Part shown: positions 17,171 to 30,851 of the stretch, piece by piece
How the letters are laid out: each line of letters opens with the position of its first letter
Numbering within the stretch: position 1 is the first letter of the stretch
Assembly: GCA_034620365.1 (NCBI GenBank)
Contig: JAQGEQ010000058.1
Coordinates: 806,001 to 870,000 of the forward strand
Length of the DNA stretch: 64,000 nucleotides
Source of the DNA: Pegea sp. RAD2-039
Lineage: Eukaryota > Chordata > Thaliacea > Salpida > Salpidae
Reading direction: 5' to 3'
The notes under the pieces: model-generated
What the model saw: the letters and a program-made list of their open reading frames with translations, nothing else
Database searches by the model: none
Told to the model about the DNA's origin: nothing
Program-made: the position numbers and the translations under genes

Positions 17171-18236
17171 TCAGACTTGTTCAGTCTTAGAAGGCTCGTC
17201 AAAGTTACCAATCAGTTCTGAAAAAAGTTGGGAGTTAGATGAAAGACTCAGGGAGATATGTGTCTCATACCGGGAAGATCATCTTCACCTGCACCTTCGG
17301 CAGTAGACAAGGGACTTTCCATAGCAGCGTTACTTTTCGGAAGAGTTTCAGCTAGTTTTCGCAAATTGCCAATTCCTTCAGCCCCCTGTTGTAACAATTT
17401 GTTAACTTCTATTTCCTTTTCACTGACACTTCTACATACCAGTTGATTTAATATGCTTGGCAACATCTCAGTCAACACTGCAAAAAATTAACATCAAACC
17501 TAGTCATCAAACATTGTTGCCTTCTTACTTTTACTTTCGCCGTGGCCTGTAACTGCAAAAGTGTTAGCAGAAGGTGAGGCTTGAACCTTAGGATTGTTGA
17601 AATGAATAACAGTTCCATCATCCTTGATCATGTTAACCTAAATAACAATTTAATTTCAAATCTGATCATAGATCTTGAAATTCAGCTATTTATTCGAGTG
17701 GTGAATAAAAGTACTCAAAATAAAAAAAGAATAAAAATTCAAAAAATTTATTTTATTACAATAAATGGGGGTAGAAAGGAGAAAATTATCTTTAAATTTG
17801 AATAAAGTTGTCAGAAAGGAAGATCTATCCACAAAAAAAACAAATAATTGTATTAGAACTATAAAAATAAGATCAAGTAGAGATTTTTATTTACTATTGA
17901 CACAATTTACTTTATAAAAATCAAATCAGAAACACATAACAAATATATTTGAAGTTTGAATAAATAACTTAAATACTTCTTCAATTCCTGGTATAGTATT
18001 CACAGAAAGCTTCTTTAAAGAGCTCTGTAATTTTTTATCATCTGTAGTAGCAGTATTATGAACAATCTTCTTCTTTCTTCTAGGGGTTCCCTGTTAAAGA
18101 TATACATTAGTAATTAAAAACTTTATATATAAAAAATCACAGCTTTTATCAAATATTGTTAATTGTATAAAAAGATGCCTACCTTTCCACCGATTCGAAC
18201 ATTCTTTTGCAGTTGTTTCAACTTTTCTGGATTCAT
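17171..18236 (-). CDS. BTF3: BTF3, beta subunit of the nascent polypeptide-associated complex
   Basis: Six exons on the minus strand: 18183-18236, 17977-18090, 17529-17637, 17440-17477, 17271-17385, 17171-17217; 158 residues (human short form 162). It begins [19 protein letters not shown], then [20 protein letters not shown] with the RRKKK ribosome-binding motif, then the NAC domain with [20 protein letters not shown] and [13 protein letters not shown], and an acidic tail. It pairs with NAC-alpha on ribosomes and shields emerging chains. Intron 17386-17439 is 54 nt with no stop and in frame. Removing it restores [18 protein letters not shown], which aligns without a gap to other BTF3 proteins. 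VDAC lies 350 nt upstream on the same strand. Confidence 0.94.
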
Positions 18237-18586
18237 TTTAAATGGACTTGTTATTACAAATGCAAACCAATCAATCTAATACTTAAAATAACTGTCACAA
18301 ACAAAGAACACATTTTTAAACTTTAATAAATTTGTGTGTGTGGCATAAATAGAAATGGCAAATATAAATTAAACAAGTGTGGAATATGACAACTTGGTAG
18401 CATACAGTGAAAGGTCAGACACAGTTATACAGAATAAACATTTGATGCAAAATTTGCTTCTAGGGTCTTTTAAAAATAAAATAAAGTATTGAAATGTATT
18501 ATAAGCTGGTTTAACAAAATATAACAGTTGCTAATTTAATGAACATTAAGCATAACACAAAAATAAAGTTATTTCAGCCCAGAAAA
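18237..18586. other. VDAC-BTF3 spacer
   Basis: This 350-nt AT-rich spacer separates two minus-strand genes. It holds the VDAC 3'UTR and the BTF3 leader. No additional gene is seen. Confidence 0.4.
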
Positions 18587-19435
18587 CTAAATTTCAAAGC
18601 CAACACCAACGCCAAACTTATGGCCTCCTTCGCTAAGCTTTAAAGCTTCTAATAAGGATGAAACAGTGAGATCGACACCAGCAGCAAGTTTATACTTAAC
18701 ACTAAGACCAATTTGACCAGCATTATTAATTTTTGATCCAAAAGTAGTATTGTTATCACACATGTATTTCGATGCTAAACCTAAACGGGTTTGACCATCA
18801 GTTTGATCATAAGTAGCCTGAACACCAACAGCAAGATCATCTTGAACATTTTTAAAAAAAGAAGCAGAAAATTTCGACAAATCATTGACAGCCACAACAG
18901 CTCTAAGATTATCTTGGGTGCAACCCAATGCAAAATTGTTTTTTACTAACGCCCGCTCAGCAACATTAACAGCAAACTGGCACCCAGCAAGACAACAATC
19001 ATAAGCTACAACTGCAGAAGCTTCTACAATAGGGGCAGCTAGATCTACTTTAGTATCTAATGTGGTATTAATATAATCTTGTTTATAACCAACTCCTAGA
19101 GAACCAGACTTTTCTCCACTTTCATGTTTATAAGAAAATGACATTTTGAGGTTGGAACCATCAACTATTTGATCTTTAACAGATATATTAGTTGTTAATT
19201 TATTATTAGCATCCCATTTCTCACTAAAAGTTAAACCATAATCTTTTACATCAACAGAAGACTCTAAGGAACCATCTAAAACATTAGTTTCAGTATCAGT
19301 AGAACCCATTGCAGTAAACTGAACTCCATGAGAAGTACTGGTTTTCATAGCCACCTTGGCAAAACCATAATTATAGCCTTTATCAAAAATATCTTTTGCT
19401 GCCTTACCAAGATCGGAAAATTGAGGTGGAACCAT
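18587..19435 (-). CDS. VDAC: Voltage-dependent anion channel (mitochondrial porin), intronless
   Basis: Uninterrupted reading frame of 282 residues, the family length. It starts MVPPQFSDLGKAAKDIFDKG, the amphipathic N-terminal helix of VDAC. Alternating beta strands follow, including YGLTFSEKWDANNKL, and the C-terminal strand is GGHKFGVGVGFEI, the usual porin end. The start used is the ATG at 19435; the longer in-frame start at 19456 adds seven residues absent from homologues. The product forms the 19-strand outer-membrane barrel passing ATP, ADP and other metabolites. The gene has no introns, unlike most neighbours, which could reflect a retrocopy or lineage intron loss. The paralogue (VDAC1, 2 or 3) cannot be assigned. 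An AG acceptor-like site (19450-19449) lies about 13 nt before the ATG. Confidence 0.96.
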   Translation of the reverse strand: MVPPQFSDLGKAAKDIFDKGYNYGFAKVAMKTSTSHGVQFTAMGSTDTETNVLDGSLESSVDVKDYGLTFSEKWDANNKLTTNISVKDQIVDGSNLKMSFSYKHESGEKSGSLGVGYKQDYINTTLDTKVDLAAPIVEASAVVAYDCCLAGCQFAVNVAERALVKNNFALGCTQDNLRAVVAVNDLSKFSASFFKNVQDDLAVGVQATYDQTDGQTRLGLASKYMCDNNTTFGSKINNAGQIGLSVKYKLAAGVDLTVSSLLEALKLSEGGHKFGVGVGFEI

Positions 19436-21901
19436 TTTGCAAATATTACTAAACAAACTTTTATATTAACACAAGTTCAAAACAGAGAACACTACTAACA
19501 ACCCCTGCACAAAATTATACAAATAAATTATTAAAAAATATTGAAAAAATTAAAGCTTAACCTCAAATTGACTTTTAACTATAAAAATTGTTTATTATAA
19601 AAATAAATCTACCCAATACTTAAAAAAAAATTATTAAACTTCAGAAATAAAAATCAATAACAAATAAACAAATAATATCAAATTTAGCTTAAATAAAACA
19701 AATTTGTAAATACAAAAGTTAAAATCAATATTACATTTTTTAAAAATAGTATTTTATCACAAAACCAGATGAAAATCCTAAAAATGGCCGAAAACACTAC
19801 AAGTAAAGGTAAAAAAAGCTGATTAATGAGAAAAAAGATAAAAAAAATAATATAAAAGCTATATAAAAAGACTAGCGTAGCATAAAAAAGTTTTCAGATA
19901 TGCCTATGATTCGACGGCACACCGAGTACCACATTGGTCAAAAGAACGATCAGAAAAGTATAGGGTTAAAGATGAATTACTAATAAGGCCCAATGCATAA
20001 ACGTCTATTTCGAATTTAAATAAGCCAATAAAGTTAAAATTAAAGAGTTTTTATTAAAATTACAGAAAATTATTTTTTTTAGTTTCTTTAAGCATGCATA
20101 AATAAAAGTTAAGTTTATAAATCTATAAAGTATAAGCTAGTTTAAAATTTAAAAATTAATTAACCCTATATCACAAGAAATGAAAAGTTAATCTAGAAAA
20201 ATCCATAAAAGTAGCAATAAACTTGAGTATTAAAGTTATTATGATTTTACTAATTTTTCAAGCAAAAGCTGTTTTATATGTAGACGTATTTTTTCAAGTA
20301 TAAAGGTAAGAAGATCAAAAATGTTTGTTAAACTTCAGGCTTTATGGACAATTTCACACAAAATAGTAATTGTAGTTTTTAGTTTTAACAAATTATATAT
20401 TATGTGGATAAATTTTATTTTTAGGATTACATTTACAAAGTAGTAGAAACCGTATATATTTTTTTACTACTTCATGATTTTTGATAGTTTATTATAAATT
20501 ATCTTTAAGGACCAAAGAACTATATAATTCAATTATTAAATTAATTAAAACCAAACTAATTAATCAAGGATTTATCATTATCGGTAATAAACTGTTCTTA
20601 ATAAAGTTTTACCATGAGTTGTAGTTTTTCCTAATAACAGTTATATTAGGAATACTTCTATTAAATTAAGACAGTTTGTGCTTAATAGGACATTTGTTTC
20701 GTCACTACGACAATTTAGACTTAATAAGTTTTTTTTTAAAACGTATAAAATGTTTTTGACTACCATGCTGATAAGTAGAAATTGTATCTGTTGCTTACAT
20801 TTATGACCAATTATATCAAAGTGAATAAATAGATATATTTCAAGACACACTTAATGTAGTGGTAGCAAATTAAAACAGTTTTTTGGCTTGATTAAAGTAT
20901 ACTGGCAGTAACAATTAACGATTCAGTATCAGTGTCAACTGGATGCAGTGTAAGTAGCAATAATTACCCAATTTAGAGGTTCTAAAAAATTTTTGATGAT
21001 CCTACTTTTTTAAACTTAAAATTTTCAAATATTTATAACCCTTGAAAATATAATTAGTTTTCAGTTTTAAATAACTGGTAATATCATTGTAGATAAATTT
21101 CTAATATAAGTCATCTACGTGAAATGCTTAGAGGTAAAAATAATCATTGTTGCCAATTACAAAATTTCAACGAGAAGTAAACCTTATAAAGTTTTGTATT
21201 TTTAAAATGACTTGTCGAAGTCGTGTATATTATAATTTTTATTAATAATATTTTATCGTTAAAAAAAGTGATTTAGTAGCATATGAAAGTCGCACAAGGT
21301 GTCCAGCTTCTAAAAGAAATATTTTTGACTTAATATTTATATTTTAATATTTATCTCAGAAAAACTTTACAACAAATTACACCTTTTAGGTTGAAAAAGT
21401 TTAGATTAAAAGTTATCTTTAGCGTTAAAGAGTATTAAATTTGCAAATTTGTGTAAAGAATTTAACTAACTGCTATAAAAAATAGGAAATTTTAAGTGAT
21501 GACCTATTTTATTGGTTAACTCTCAATTAAAAATGTTGAAAGCCAAAAAAGATCAAAACAAAATTAATCAGCTGTTTATTTGATGATAAATACATCACTA
21601 CAAATTTATTTTAAAAGTTTTTGCAATAAATAACTCACTCATAAGCATTAAAACAACAAAGAGTTTGAAAAAGTAAAATAAAGAAGTATAAAAATCAGCT
21701 TTTGTATGATGATTTAAGCAGTTTTTTGATAATCTAATTCACAAGAGACATCATCTAACAATGTAAGTCAAATTGACTCGTTCGAAATTAATTAATTCAA
21801 TAAACTTATGACCAACAACTGCAAGCGTTTTTATAGATTCCAAAATATGAGCTAGCATATGTGAAAGTCCTATTACATCATCAATAACTTATTGATTAGT
21901 T
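19436..21901. other. Intergenic between VDAC and the receptor kinase
   Basis: About 2.5 kb of AT-rich sequence without a recognisable gene. A 69-codon frame at 20641-20850 (-) has no family resemblance and is probably chance. Confidence 0.4.
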
Positions 21902-24900
21902 TTAAGAAGATGATGGAAAAAGTTTGCGGAAAAATAAATTTAATTCAGTAAATGTAGGACGTTTATCAGAAGAAGAGTTCCAGCACAAAAGCATCACTTC
22001 ATACAACCAGTGAGGAGCTAATCTAGGTTTAGATAATAATCGACCCTGAAAATATTTAGAAAATCAAATAAATTGATTTGATTGGACTTATTTCAAACCT
22101 GCAGAATGTTACCAATGACTTGATGGTTAGGAAGTCCAAAAAATGGTTGCACTGCATCAGTAAATATTTCCCAAACTACCACCCCAAATGACCAAACATC
22201 AGATGAAGATGAATACAAACCATCTAAAAAGGCTTCAGGAGCCATCCATCTAAAAAAGTCCGGTTTAGAAAATTCATTTTTTTTAAATTCAACTTCTACC
22301 TCACTGGTAAAGCGTCAACACCACGAGTTGTGTATGAATAACAAGCTTCCTGGTTTGTGTCACGTGACAAACCAAAGTCTGAGATCTTAACACAACCATC
22401 ACAGGTAAGGAGACAGTTCCTAGCAGCTAAATCTCTACAAATATTTAGAAGTTTTACAGAAATGTTGATACAAGTTCATCAATCAATTGATTTACCGATG
22501 AACAATATGCTTCAACGAAAGATAATTCATTCCTGAGGTGATTTGCGCGCAAAAACTGAGGCGTGTCGGTAGGTTGAGCTCAACAGATGAGGTCTGCTCA
22601 TTGCAGTTCTTGTTTTTATTTCCATCACTAGAAGCGAAGAATTCTTTGTGTTTGCCGTGCATTCGTAAATAGGTGCAAAGATCTCCATTATTTACATATT
22701 CAAAAAGTAAAAAAGGAGGGGTTAGAGTTGAGACTTCTTCTGCTAGATATAAAAAGTTTCAACAAATAGAAGATTTCATTATTAGATTAGAAGCTTACAA
22801 TTATTATGTGAAGCGATAAGAAAAGGAGGACGCCGCCGAAAAAAACTTTTAGTAGATTGACAAATAGCTAACAGTCTGACAATATTTGGATGAGATAAAG
22901 AAGCAAGAGTTTCTGCTTCTTTTTCTAATGATTCTGGGGTGGTATTTGCTGCTGATGTCGATTTTAAAGCAACAATACAACTAGAATCTTTACGTCCATT
23001 CAAACCAGGTGCTCTGGTGCAGACAAATGTAGTTAGTTTCCAACCGCTCAAGTAAATTCACACTTACTCCGCCATAAACACTTTTCCATATTCTCCGTTT
23101 CCTATTACTCGAATGACTTTGATCTTTCTATAAGGAAACTTTCGAACAGATCGACTACTTGTGCTTTTCCGAACACTTTTCAGCAATCTTTCTCGTATTC
23201 TAGTGATGAAATCCACGTATTTTCTGGACAGTATAAAATTCCATAATCAACTTTAATAAGATTGATTCAGTTTCAATACTTACCTTATTTTAAAAACAAA
23301 TAGAACAAATATGAGAAGCATTAGAATAACTGTAGCCATAATAATAAGCATTCTTATGATGATAAGGGGAACACCATGTCTTGGAGTATTGTTAAATGCT
23401 AATCTCAAAAAAAAGCTCATACAAATATTGTAAAATAAGTTTGAAAAAATTCTCTTACATTCATCTGTTTAATCGTGATTGCAGTCTATAAATAAAAATA
23501 TAAAAAATTAAAATAAATAAATTTTAAGCTTAATGGGTTTCCAAAAAAATAATTTAAAATCACAAAATCATGTAAAGATTAAAATAAGATAATAAAAAAA
23601 TCTTCAATATAAAGTTGTTTAATTTTTGAAGAAAAAAATTCAACTTACAAAATAAGGTGGGAAAAACAAAGATCCATTTGTGTCATGAAAGAAGTAAAGA
23701 AAGATCAGATAAAAAGAGTCCAAAGAAGAAGAAAAAAGAGACTTAGAAAGTTTATAAATTGTTCGAAACAAGGTATGTAATGAAACACAAACCTTTAGAG
23801 CTGATTACTCTTAAAATATGAGCAAAAGATGAAACTATCGATTGAGAATTTTGGAGTTTACAGATGTATATTCCAGCATTTCCTTTTTCAGCGTTTTTTA
23901 TGGTGAAATGAAATTGATTTTGAAGAAGCAACGTGAAGTTTTCACAACTATTGTCTGGTAACAACTGATAAAATAACATGTGAGTGAATATTTACAACAT
24001 AATTTGGTGGATATTAACAAAATAAATGAAATTAGTTCTAGAAAACTGCTTACCAGTTAAACTATCAATTATTATGATTCAAATACAAAATCATTATTTA
24101 ATTATAAAACTTGGTATTAAATTAAGTATAAAACCATCAATAATCTTATAGTAAACTTACAAATTTAATTGAACAAAATAGCCATTTAAATGAACTGTTT
24201 TCTTCAGCACTAGTATTAGTGCAAGCAAAAGAACTTGTATCTCCCAGTTTAATGTTGTGCTCTAGAATAAATAAATACAAATGATATTCTTGTTTTATAC
24301 AATAATTGTACAATTTTTTTCTTAATTTTTAATACAGGTAATTATAAATTATCTTTAAAATGTTAAATTATTTGCAGATAAAGGCTTTAACTTTATTTGT
24401 TGATAGAATATTACTATTTTAATATTACTGATTTAAAATTTTAATAAAAATAATCCTGATAAGAAATACAATTTGAAAAGATTCAGCAACCTTTTGTCAA
24501 CTTCATTTCTAGTAATTCTCCAATAACAACAGATTGGAAAATGATAAAAATTAAACATTTAAAAATAAACATAATTCTGGTATTTATTTGGCACCTAAAA
24601 TACTAAAAAATCTCATTAAACCAAAAAAACAAGTTTAGAAAAAAATATATAAATTAAGTAAGAAAATCATATAAATAAGAAACATTCTATTACATAATCA
24701 ATATATCTAAAATATCAAAACTTTTTCAAGTTTAAGATAAAATCATCAAACAAATTTGATTTTTTTAAAAGTTGTAGAATTGTCTTTAGATTAAATCGGA
24801 ATTCCGTTTTTGCAAGCACACAAGTAATGATAAGTATGTTTTGGAAAAAGTCTTGGACAAATTGTTGCACCAGGTCGACAACAAACTGCACAGTTAGACA

Positions 24901-26396
24901 AATGAGCTTCTTTGACTGTTGTGAAAACATTAAAGACTTTATTTCCAACACAGTAGATGCCAGGAGCATGTTCAGCGCATTTGTCGTGAATCCAAAGAGC
25001 TTTATTAACAACCCGAGTACAGAAAGGTATACATCGTTCAGATGTTGATGGCGATGTATTTGAGGTGTGGCAAGATCGAATAAAGACAAAAATTTCAACT
25101 TCACATAGAGCTAAGTTCAACTCTTCGCTTGTTACATCCGAAGTGAGTTGATATTCGCCTCTTTCATTGACGGATGAGATGGTAATCACTCCATGAAAAC
25201 CAGGAATACGAGCGGTTCCTTTAAAGTGAGAAAAACTCCTCTTCTGATCAGGGAGCAAATAGTCAATTGTATGCAAAAAGCAATAGTTGATTGAATCATT
25301 TTTTACTGACTTTTTTAGCTCCTTAACTAAATTGCTAGAATGACCTTTAAAAATTTAAAAACATCAAATTAATTTTAAGCTGATTAAAACTGAATATAAA
25401 TATATTTCAAAAGTAACTCTCAGTCTTTTTTATCTATCACAATGTAAATAGAACAAATAAATACATTTGACTTGATAAAAACCCAAAAATTAGATTTTAC
25501 CTATACTTTGGTGTGTCTTAGATGAGAGTTCTGGGACTGTAATAAAGCAAACTTTACTATATTTATCAATTCTGATCTAAAAACATAAAACACAACTTGT
25601 TATATCTTAAAATCAGTTTTTATAGTTAAATATTATGCCTATGAAAGTTTTTCTTTAGATTTACAAGACTTACAAGTATAGAGTTTAAGTTAAAATATAT
25701 ATGTTTAATTACAATTATTAGCTAAACCATTAGCTCAATAATTACTTTGACTTATTTTTGCAAATAAATTTCATCAAGTTATTATAAATATTGATCAAAC
25801 AAATAATAGTGAGAATAACTTTATATATTGTATCAAAATTATATAAAATCATTATTAATGAAATATCAAATCTAAAATATTTTCTGAAAATTGTTTATTA
25901 ACTATAAAAATACTCTGAAACATAAATCTAAATAACATTTTAAAAATTCCAAATATTTTATGATAAAATCAAAGTGTTATTGTATAAAGATTTGATAAAG
26001 TAGAAATATTTATGAAAAACTGATAAAAAAAATATAATTATCTAAAAATATTCCCCTTAAACTTAAAGACTTAAATAAATTAAAACAAACCTGTTCATAA
26101 TCACTTTTAATAATTTCATTAGCAATTTTGTTGATATATAGATCATGATTTTCATTTTCTTGTTTTTTGCTTTGTTCTAAAAGCTCTTTACATGAAGCAT
26201 AATAAGGTCCATATAGATCAGAAAGACCATCATAATAGTTAGCTGGCAAATGGCATAGGGCACAAGTGGTGACCTGGTTATTGACAGCTTCTTTTGTTTT
26301 AGCACAAGGCATAATTGTCCTACAAAAAGAGGTTGTATCAGACAGCAAACTGAAAGAAAAACAAATCAACAAATATAATATTAGATCTGATGACAT
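21902..26396 (-). CDS. Receptor tyrosine kinase: Cys-rich region, Ig domain, TM, kinase
   Basis: Twelve exons on the minus strand: 26091-26396, 25501-25576, 24871-25344, 24161-24261, 23793-23964, 23284-23398, 23068-23223, 22799-23013, 22496-22742, 22300-22434, 22099-22249, 21902-22045; about 763 residues. A signal peptide ([14 protein letters not shown]) opens a Cys-rich ectodomain containing [20 protein letters not shown], tentatively Frizzled-like. One Ig domain follows (GDTSSFAC...GIYICKLQN), then a helix [20 protein letters not shown]. The kinase has [12 protein letters not shown], an alpha-C Glu in [26 protein letters not shown] and [11 protein letters not shown], all active-type residues. 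An insert rich in N/K/S separates the hinge from helix E. ROR/MuSK relatives share these parts in another order. The weakest junction is the CRD-to-Ig donor at 24871; if unused, the CRD part would end at a TAA at 24791-24793 as a separate secreted protein. Confidence 0.85.
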
Positions 26397-27699
26397 AAGT
26401 AATAATGAATTTGTATTTGTAAAAAAAGTTATAAGTAATAATTTTTTAAGTATTTAAATTTCAAAAGCTAAAATTAACTTTTATTTAGATGGATTCACTG
26501 TAATAAATTATAATAAAAAAGTATTTGAAAACAATTAAGAGTTTTAAGGATTACAAAACTCTCCCTAAGACTATTATAATCAAATATTTAAGGATAACAA
26601 ATGATGAGTTTATCAGTAATAAGAAACTTAAAATATAAAAAAATGTAATCACAAAATTTCAAATCTGAAGCTATTAAATTCTTAGTTTAGAGACGATTTT
26701 CAAATATATAAAAAAAAAGCTGCTTTAATGATGAAATAAACCAACTGATGTAAAAGTTCAAACTTTTTTAAGACTAAGGCAATCTATTTTAAACAAGATA
26801 TTTCAGAAATAAAAATAAACGCATGTATTACAAAAACATTTAAAACAATTATTCCTTAAATATTAAATGACCTAGTCTAAAATAAACTTTTTTATGTAAA
26901 AGACAAAAATATTTATTCTTTAAAATTAAAAAATATCAATTTTTAAAAAATAGAATATCCATTAGAAATTAAATTTCGTATATTATAAAAATTAGAACTG
27001 GAAAAGTGTTTTTAGCACTTTTACAGTAATCTGTAATAGTTTCCTAAATATTTGGTAGAAGTAGTGATTGCAATTACTTTTAATTATTACAATAAGTGAT
27101 TGTTCATTATTTATGTTCATTATTCTACTTTATTAATGGTGTATTAACTAAATCTTGGTATTACTGCAGTTTTAATTCATTTATTGTAACAAAGTATTTT
27201 CTTTTTGGAAACGTTCTATTATCAAAATGATTTCATTTTAAGGTAATTCAACTTTTCACATCGCCTACGTGGTCTGTTGCTTGCTTTAAATTAAAAGACT
27301 TTTATATCAAAAGAAATAAATATCTATATAAAAGATGTTTTCAATGAATTGTAATTTTATTGAATACTATCAAAATTACTTCTTTTTCTTTAAGAATTTT
27401 CATTTATGGTTTTAATGCTAATCTAATGCACCGACTAGTAGAACAGCAAATCAAATATTTCTTTAATAATCTATAAAAAAACAACATCCAGATAATTTTA
27501 CAAGAAATTTTAAAAATCAGCTTTTATTTTGTCAATAAAATATACCACTCAGTAGAAATCTTAGACAAATAATTTTCTTTTGTTTTATTCAATTTTTGCA
27601 GGAATAATCATTTTCAGCAAACCACTAACTACATAAATAAATTTTTAGTCTGAATTAAATTAAACTAAAGGTAAAATTAAATCTAGCTATACAGTAAGT

Positions 27700-28011
27700 A
27701 TGATAGATCGATTCTCAGCAACCTGCAAAGACTTCAGAATGAAAATCAGACTAAAAAATACAAAAGTTCTCAGTCAAGGAGCTAACGTTCCACGACAATC
27801 AACATACTTTGTCTATCTCGGCTGAAAAATTACATAAGCATCTGTAACGTTTCCACAACTCACCTCAAGGATCTGGAATAACCTAAAGTTATATATCAGA
27901 ACCAACGCTACCATCTACAGAGTCTTTGTCTACAGTACACTGTTGCACGCCAGTGAAAATTGTACTTTGATGAAGGCAAACGAAAATAAACTCGAAACAA
28001 TATTAGGTAGG
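27700..28011 (+). mobile_element. Decayed non-LTR retrotransposon (LINE) RT C-terminal fragment
   Basis: Reading frame 27700 onward gives IDRFSATCKDFRMKIRLKNT, then VYLG, RIWNNLKLYIRTNATIYRV and STLLHASENCTL. These correspond in order to a widespread LINE RT C-terminus (ACKDFGLTISLKKT, YLGSTI, RVWNNxKLT, STLLYGSE). At least two in-frame stops and a gap between the YLG and RIWNN blocks show it is dead. No upstream endonuclease or RT core is visible, so it is a short relic. Confidence 0.75.
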
Positions 28012-29374
28012 TTTGGTACCTATTTAGTAAAATATTAAATTTACACTAAATATAGTTGAATAGGACAGGTGAAACGGTGGCAAAGGCAAAACTTATTCAA
28101 AACTGTTTCAGTGGTTACTAATAGAGGATAGTATATATAACTATTTGATTAACTACTGCTAATTACTTGTTATTTCACCTAAATTTTAGATATACATATG
28201 TCTCAATATGACATATGCTTTTTTGCTGTCGTTAAGAAATATTGTAATTTAATTATACAGTATTACAATATTACTTATAAAGAAACTGGTTGTTTAAACA
28301 ATTTATTTCAAATTGAACCAATTTTTAGAATTTTAATTATGTCGGTTTACTTCAGCTTTACAGATGTAAATATATTAATCGGAGAAAATTCATATAAAAG
28401 GAACATAAACACCTAACCAACACATTGATACATTAGCAAAGATTTTATCGTTTCAGTAGCTCAATGTAAGGACTAATCTTATATAGAACTGTTCACTATT
28501 ATAGATATTTAATTTGTTTGAAAAATTTACTTACTATCATTGATTATTTCTAACTAATACTATTTAAAATAGATTGAAAGAGCTATGAAATTGATTTTTT
28601 GTAGAATACTAATTCTTATATATCTTATAATTACTAATGATTTTTCATACATAGCTAAATCACTGTATCCATCATCTCAGGTTTTTAGTTGTAAAAAAAT
28701 AATGTCAAGAGTTTTCAAGCATACTAGGAAAGCTGATTTAATTCTTATATCTTTCGAAGTCTATATACTTTTGGGTTATAGTAAATAGAAATACCATCAA
28801 AAAATGAAATACTTCTAAATGATTATTAAAATGATAACTTCTAAAAATTATTTTTTCATTATTTCTTTAAGATTCAAAAGTTTATATCAATCTTATCAAA
28901 AAAATATATATTAAAATGTGTAAACTTTATTATATGTTATTAAAGTTTATCAGACATTCATCTTTTTTTTAACCAAAATAAGCTTGAATAATGATTCTAA
29001 CAGCTTAGTAATTAGCTTAAACAATTGGAATGAATAAGCAATCATTGGCAAAAAGAATGTTTATTTAGGAACCCCCATCTTAACTGTTTTTTTTCTCCCA
29101 GAAAAACTGCTGGAATAAATAGACTTTTTTATTGATAGTGAAAGTATTGTAAATATCAAAATATTTTATCTAATAGACATCTTAGTTAGTGATGATGATG
29201 GTACAAGTATTAATATTGATTCCATTTAATAATAATAAAAAATTGATACAAATATTCATTTATTGTTTTCAAAATAATTTTTTGCTCTATAGATCGAAAT
29301 GATGTAGTTTCAATTAATCAAACTCAAGAATATTTCATGTATAGTTTTGGTAAAGATAAATCAATTACATTCAA

Positions 29375-29490
29375 TTTATAAAAGAAGCCTACAACTTAGT
29401 TGCAAAGTGTAAAACCATTTTGAAAGATTTTAAGAGTTGCGCTGACAGTAAACTTTCTAAACCTTCTTATAATGTTTTTATAATGTTAAA
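29375..29490 (+). mobile_element. Possible hAT transposase relic
   Basis: A short frame reads AYNLVAKCKTILKDFKSCAD then SKLSKPS, similar in spacing to the segment of hAT transposases just before the TRWNS motif. No TRWNS, BED finger or terminal repeats can be seen. It is a weak resemblance only. Confidence 0.25.
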
Positions 29491-30851
29491 CTAAATTGAT
29501 CTAAAAAATCAATCATTGTAAAAATTAATAAGAATTTAAAAGTTCAATATTTTATCACAGTAGATATTGTAATTACTGATTTTACTACGCAAGTTATAAA
29601 AGTTACTGAGTATATTATCTTCATATATTCTCATTTCATAGTTCTAAAAAGTTAAAGTTGTGTTTGAATAAAATCAAAGTTTGTTATTTTCAAAAGATTG
29701 TAAAAATATTTTTTTCAAGTTTTCAAGCAATGAAGAATGGATTTTCCATTTGGCTAAGAAAAAATATCTAAAATCTAAATTTTATATTGAAGAATTGTGA
29801 AATAGAATTTTATTGTTTCCAAAAAAGAAAAGTTTTAAGTCGACTGAAAATTAAAGATAATGACATTATTCCTTTATGAAAAGTTATAATTATGAAGTAT
29901 ATTTAATCTTGTTATTAATAATTATCTGATTAATTACTATTGCTTCTTCAAAAAACAAATTTGCCAGCAAAGAATCGAAAAAATAAAAATCAATGGAATT
30001 TAGAAATATGGTTTTAGAGCGCAAGATCTTATTTTAATTTTCTAAGCTACCTATAATCAATATTTTGTACATATATGAGAAATTTCGACAACATTTTTAA
30101 GAAATCCCCTGTTGAACTATGAAATAACTTTAAATTTTTGGATAATTAACTTGAAAATTCTGGAGTATGCTTCATAGTAAAACTTTTATTTGTTTTTTGT
30201 TAATAGTTTACAGTCAAAAATATCAATATTCTAACTAATCAGTTAGTTATGTCTTAATTCTTTAAAATTTTTACATAATTTTGATTTTCTTTTGGATCCA
30301 ATCTTAAAAAACTTCCCTAAGTTAAAAGTTTCTGTTGCTACTTGCAACAAAAGCTATTTTTATTTATTTATGTTTTCAAACATGTTTTTTCCGCTCATTA
30401 TTATTGTAGAAGTTAATTGGTCTAATGAAATCGTTATTTTAAAGTTTATTTAAAATATTTTAGTTATATTCAATCCTTACTAATATATTTAAATTTTTTT
30501 TGTGAAATCTAGAAACCCATAACTTAATTTTAATGTTCAGATAAATTTTTTAAACGTCTAAGTAGTTAAAAGACAAATAATTGTTATTTCAACTGCTGTT
30601 TAAGATATAATCTAATTTTTCAAATAAAAGCCAGGAAAATAATTTTCAAAACAGTTTGGAATGAATTCATCGTAGAATTACTGTAATAGCCATTAACATT
30701 TAAAAAATGTATAAACTTTTATGATTGTGTACTTTTTCTGATTCTCCAAGATTTTTTTTATTTCTAGATTTATTATTTTTCTGAATTCTTTATTGTTTAG
30801 TCATTCAATATAAATTATTCAAATTTTTATTATGATAATTAGAAGAAACTG

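Larger units (their letters stand above)
26397..30851. other. Gene-poor region with transposon fragments
   Basis: About 4.5 kb of very AT-rich DNA with no intact gene. It holds a decayed LINE reverse-transcriptase fragment near 27.7-28.0 kb and a possible hAT fragment near 29.4 kb. A 67-codon frame at 28585-28788 (+) begins like a signal peptide (MKLIFCRILILIYLII) but has no other support. Confidence 0.5.
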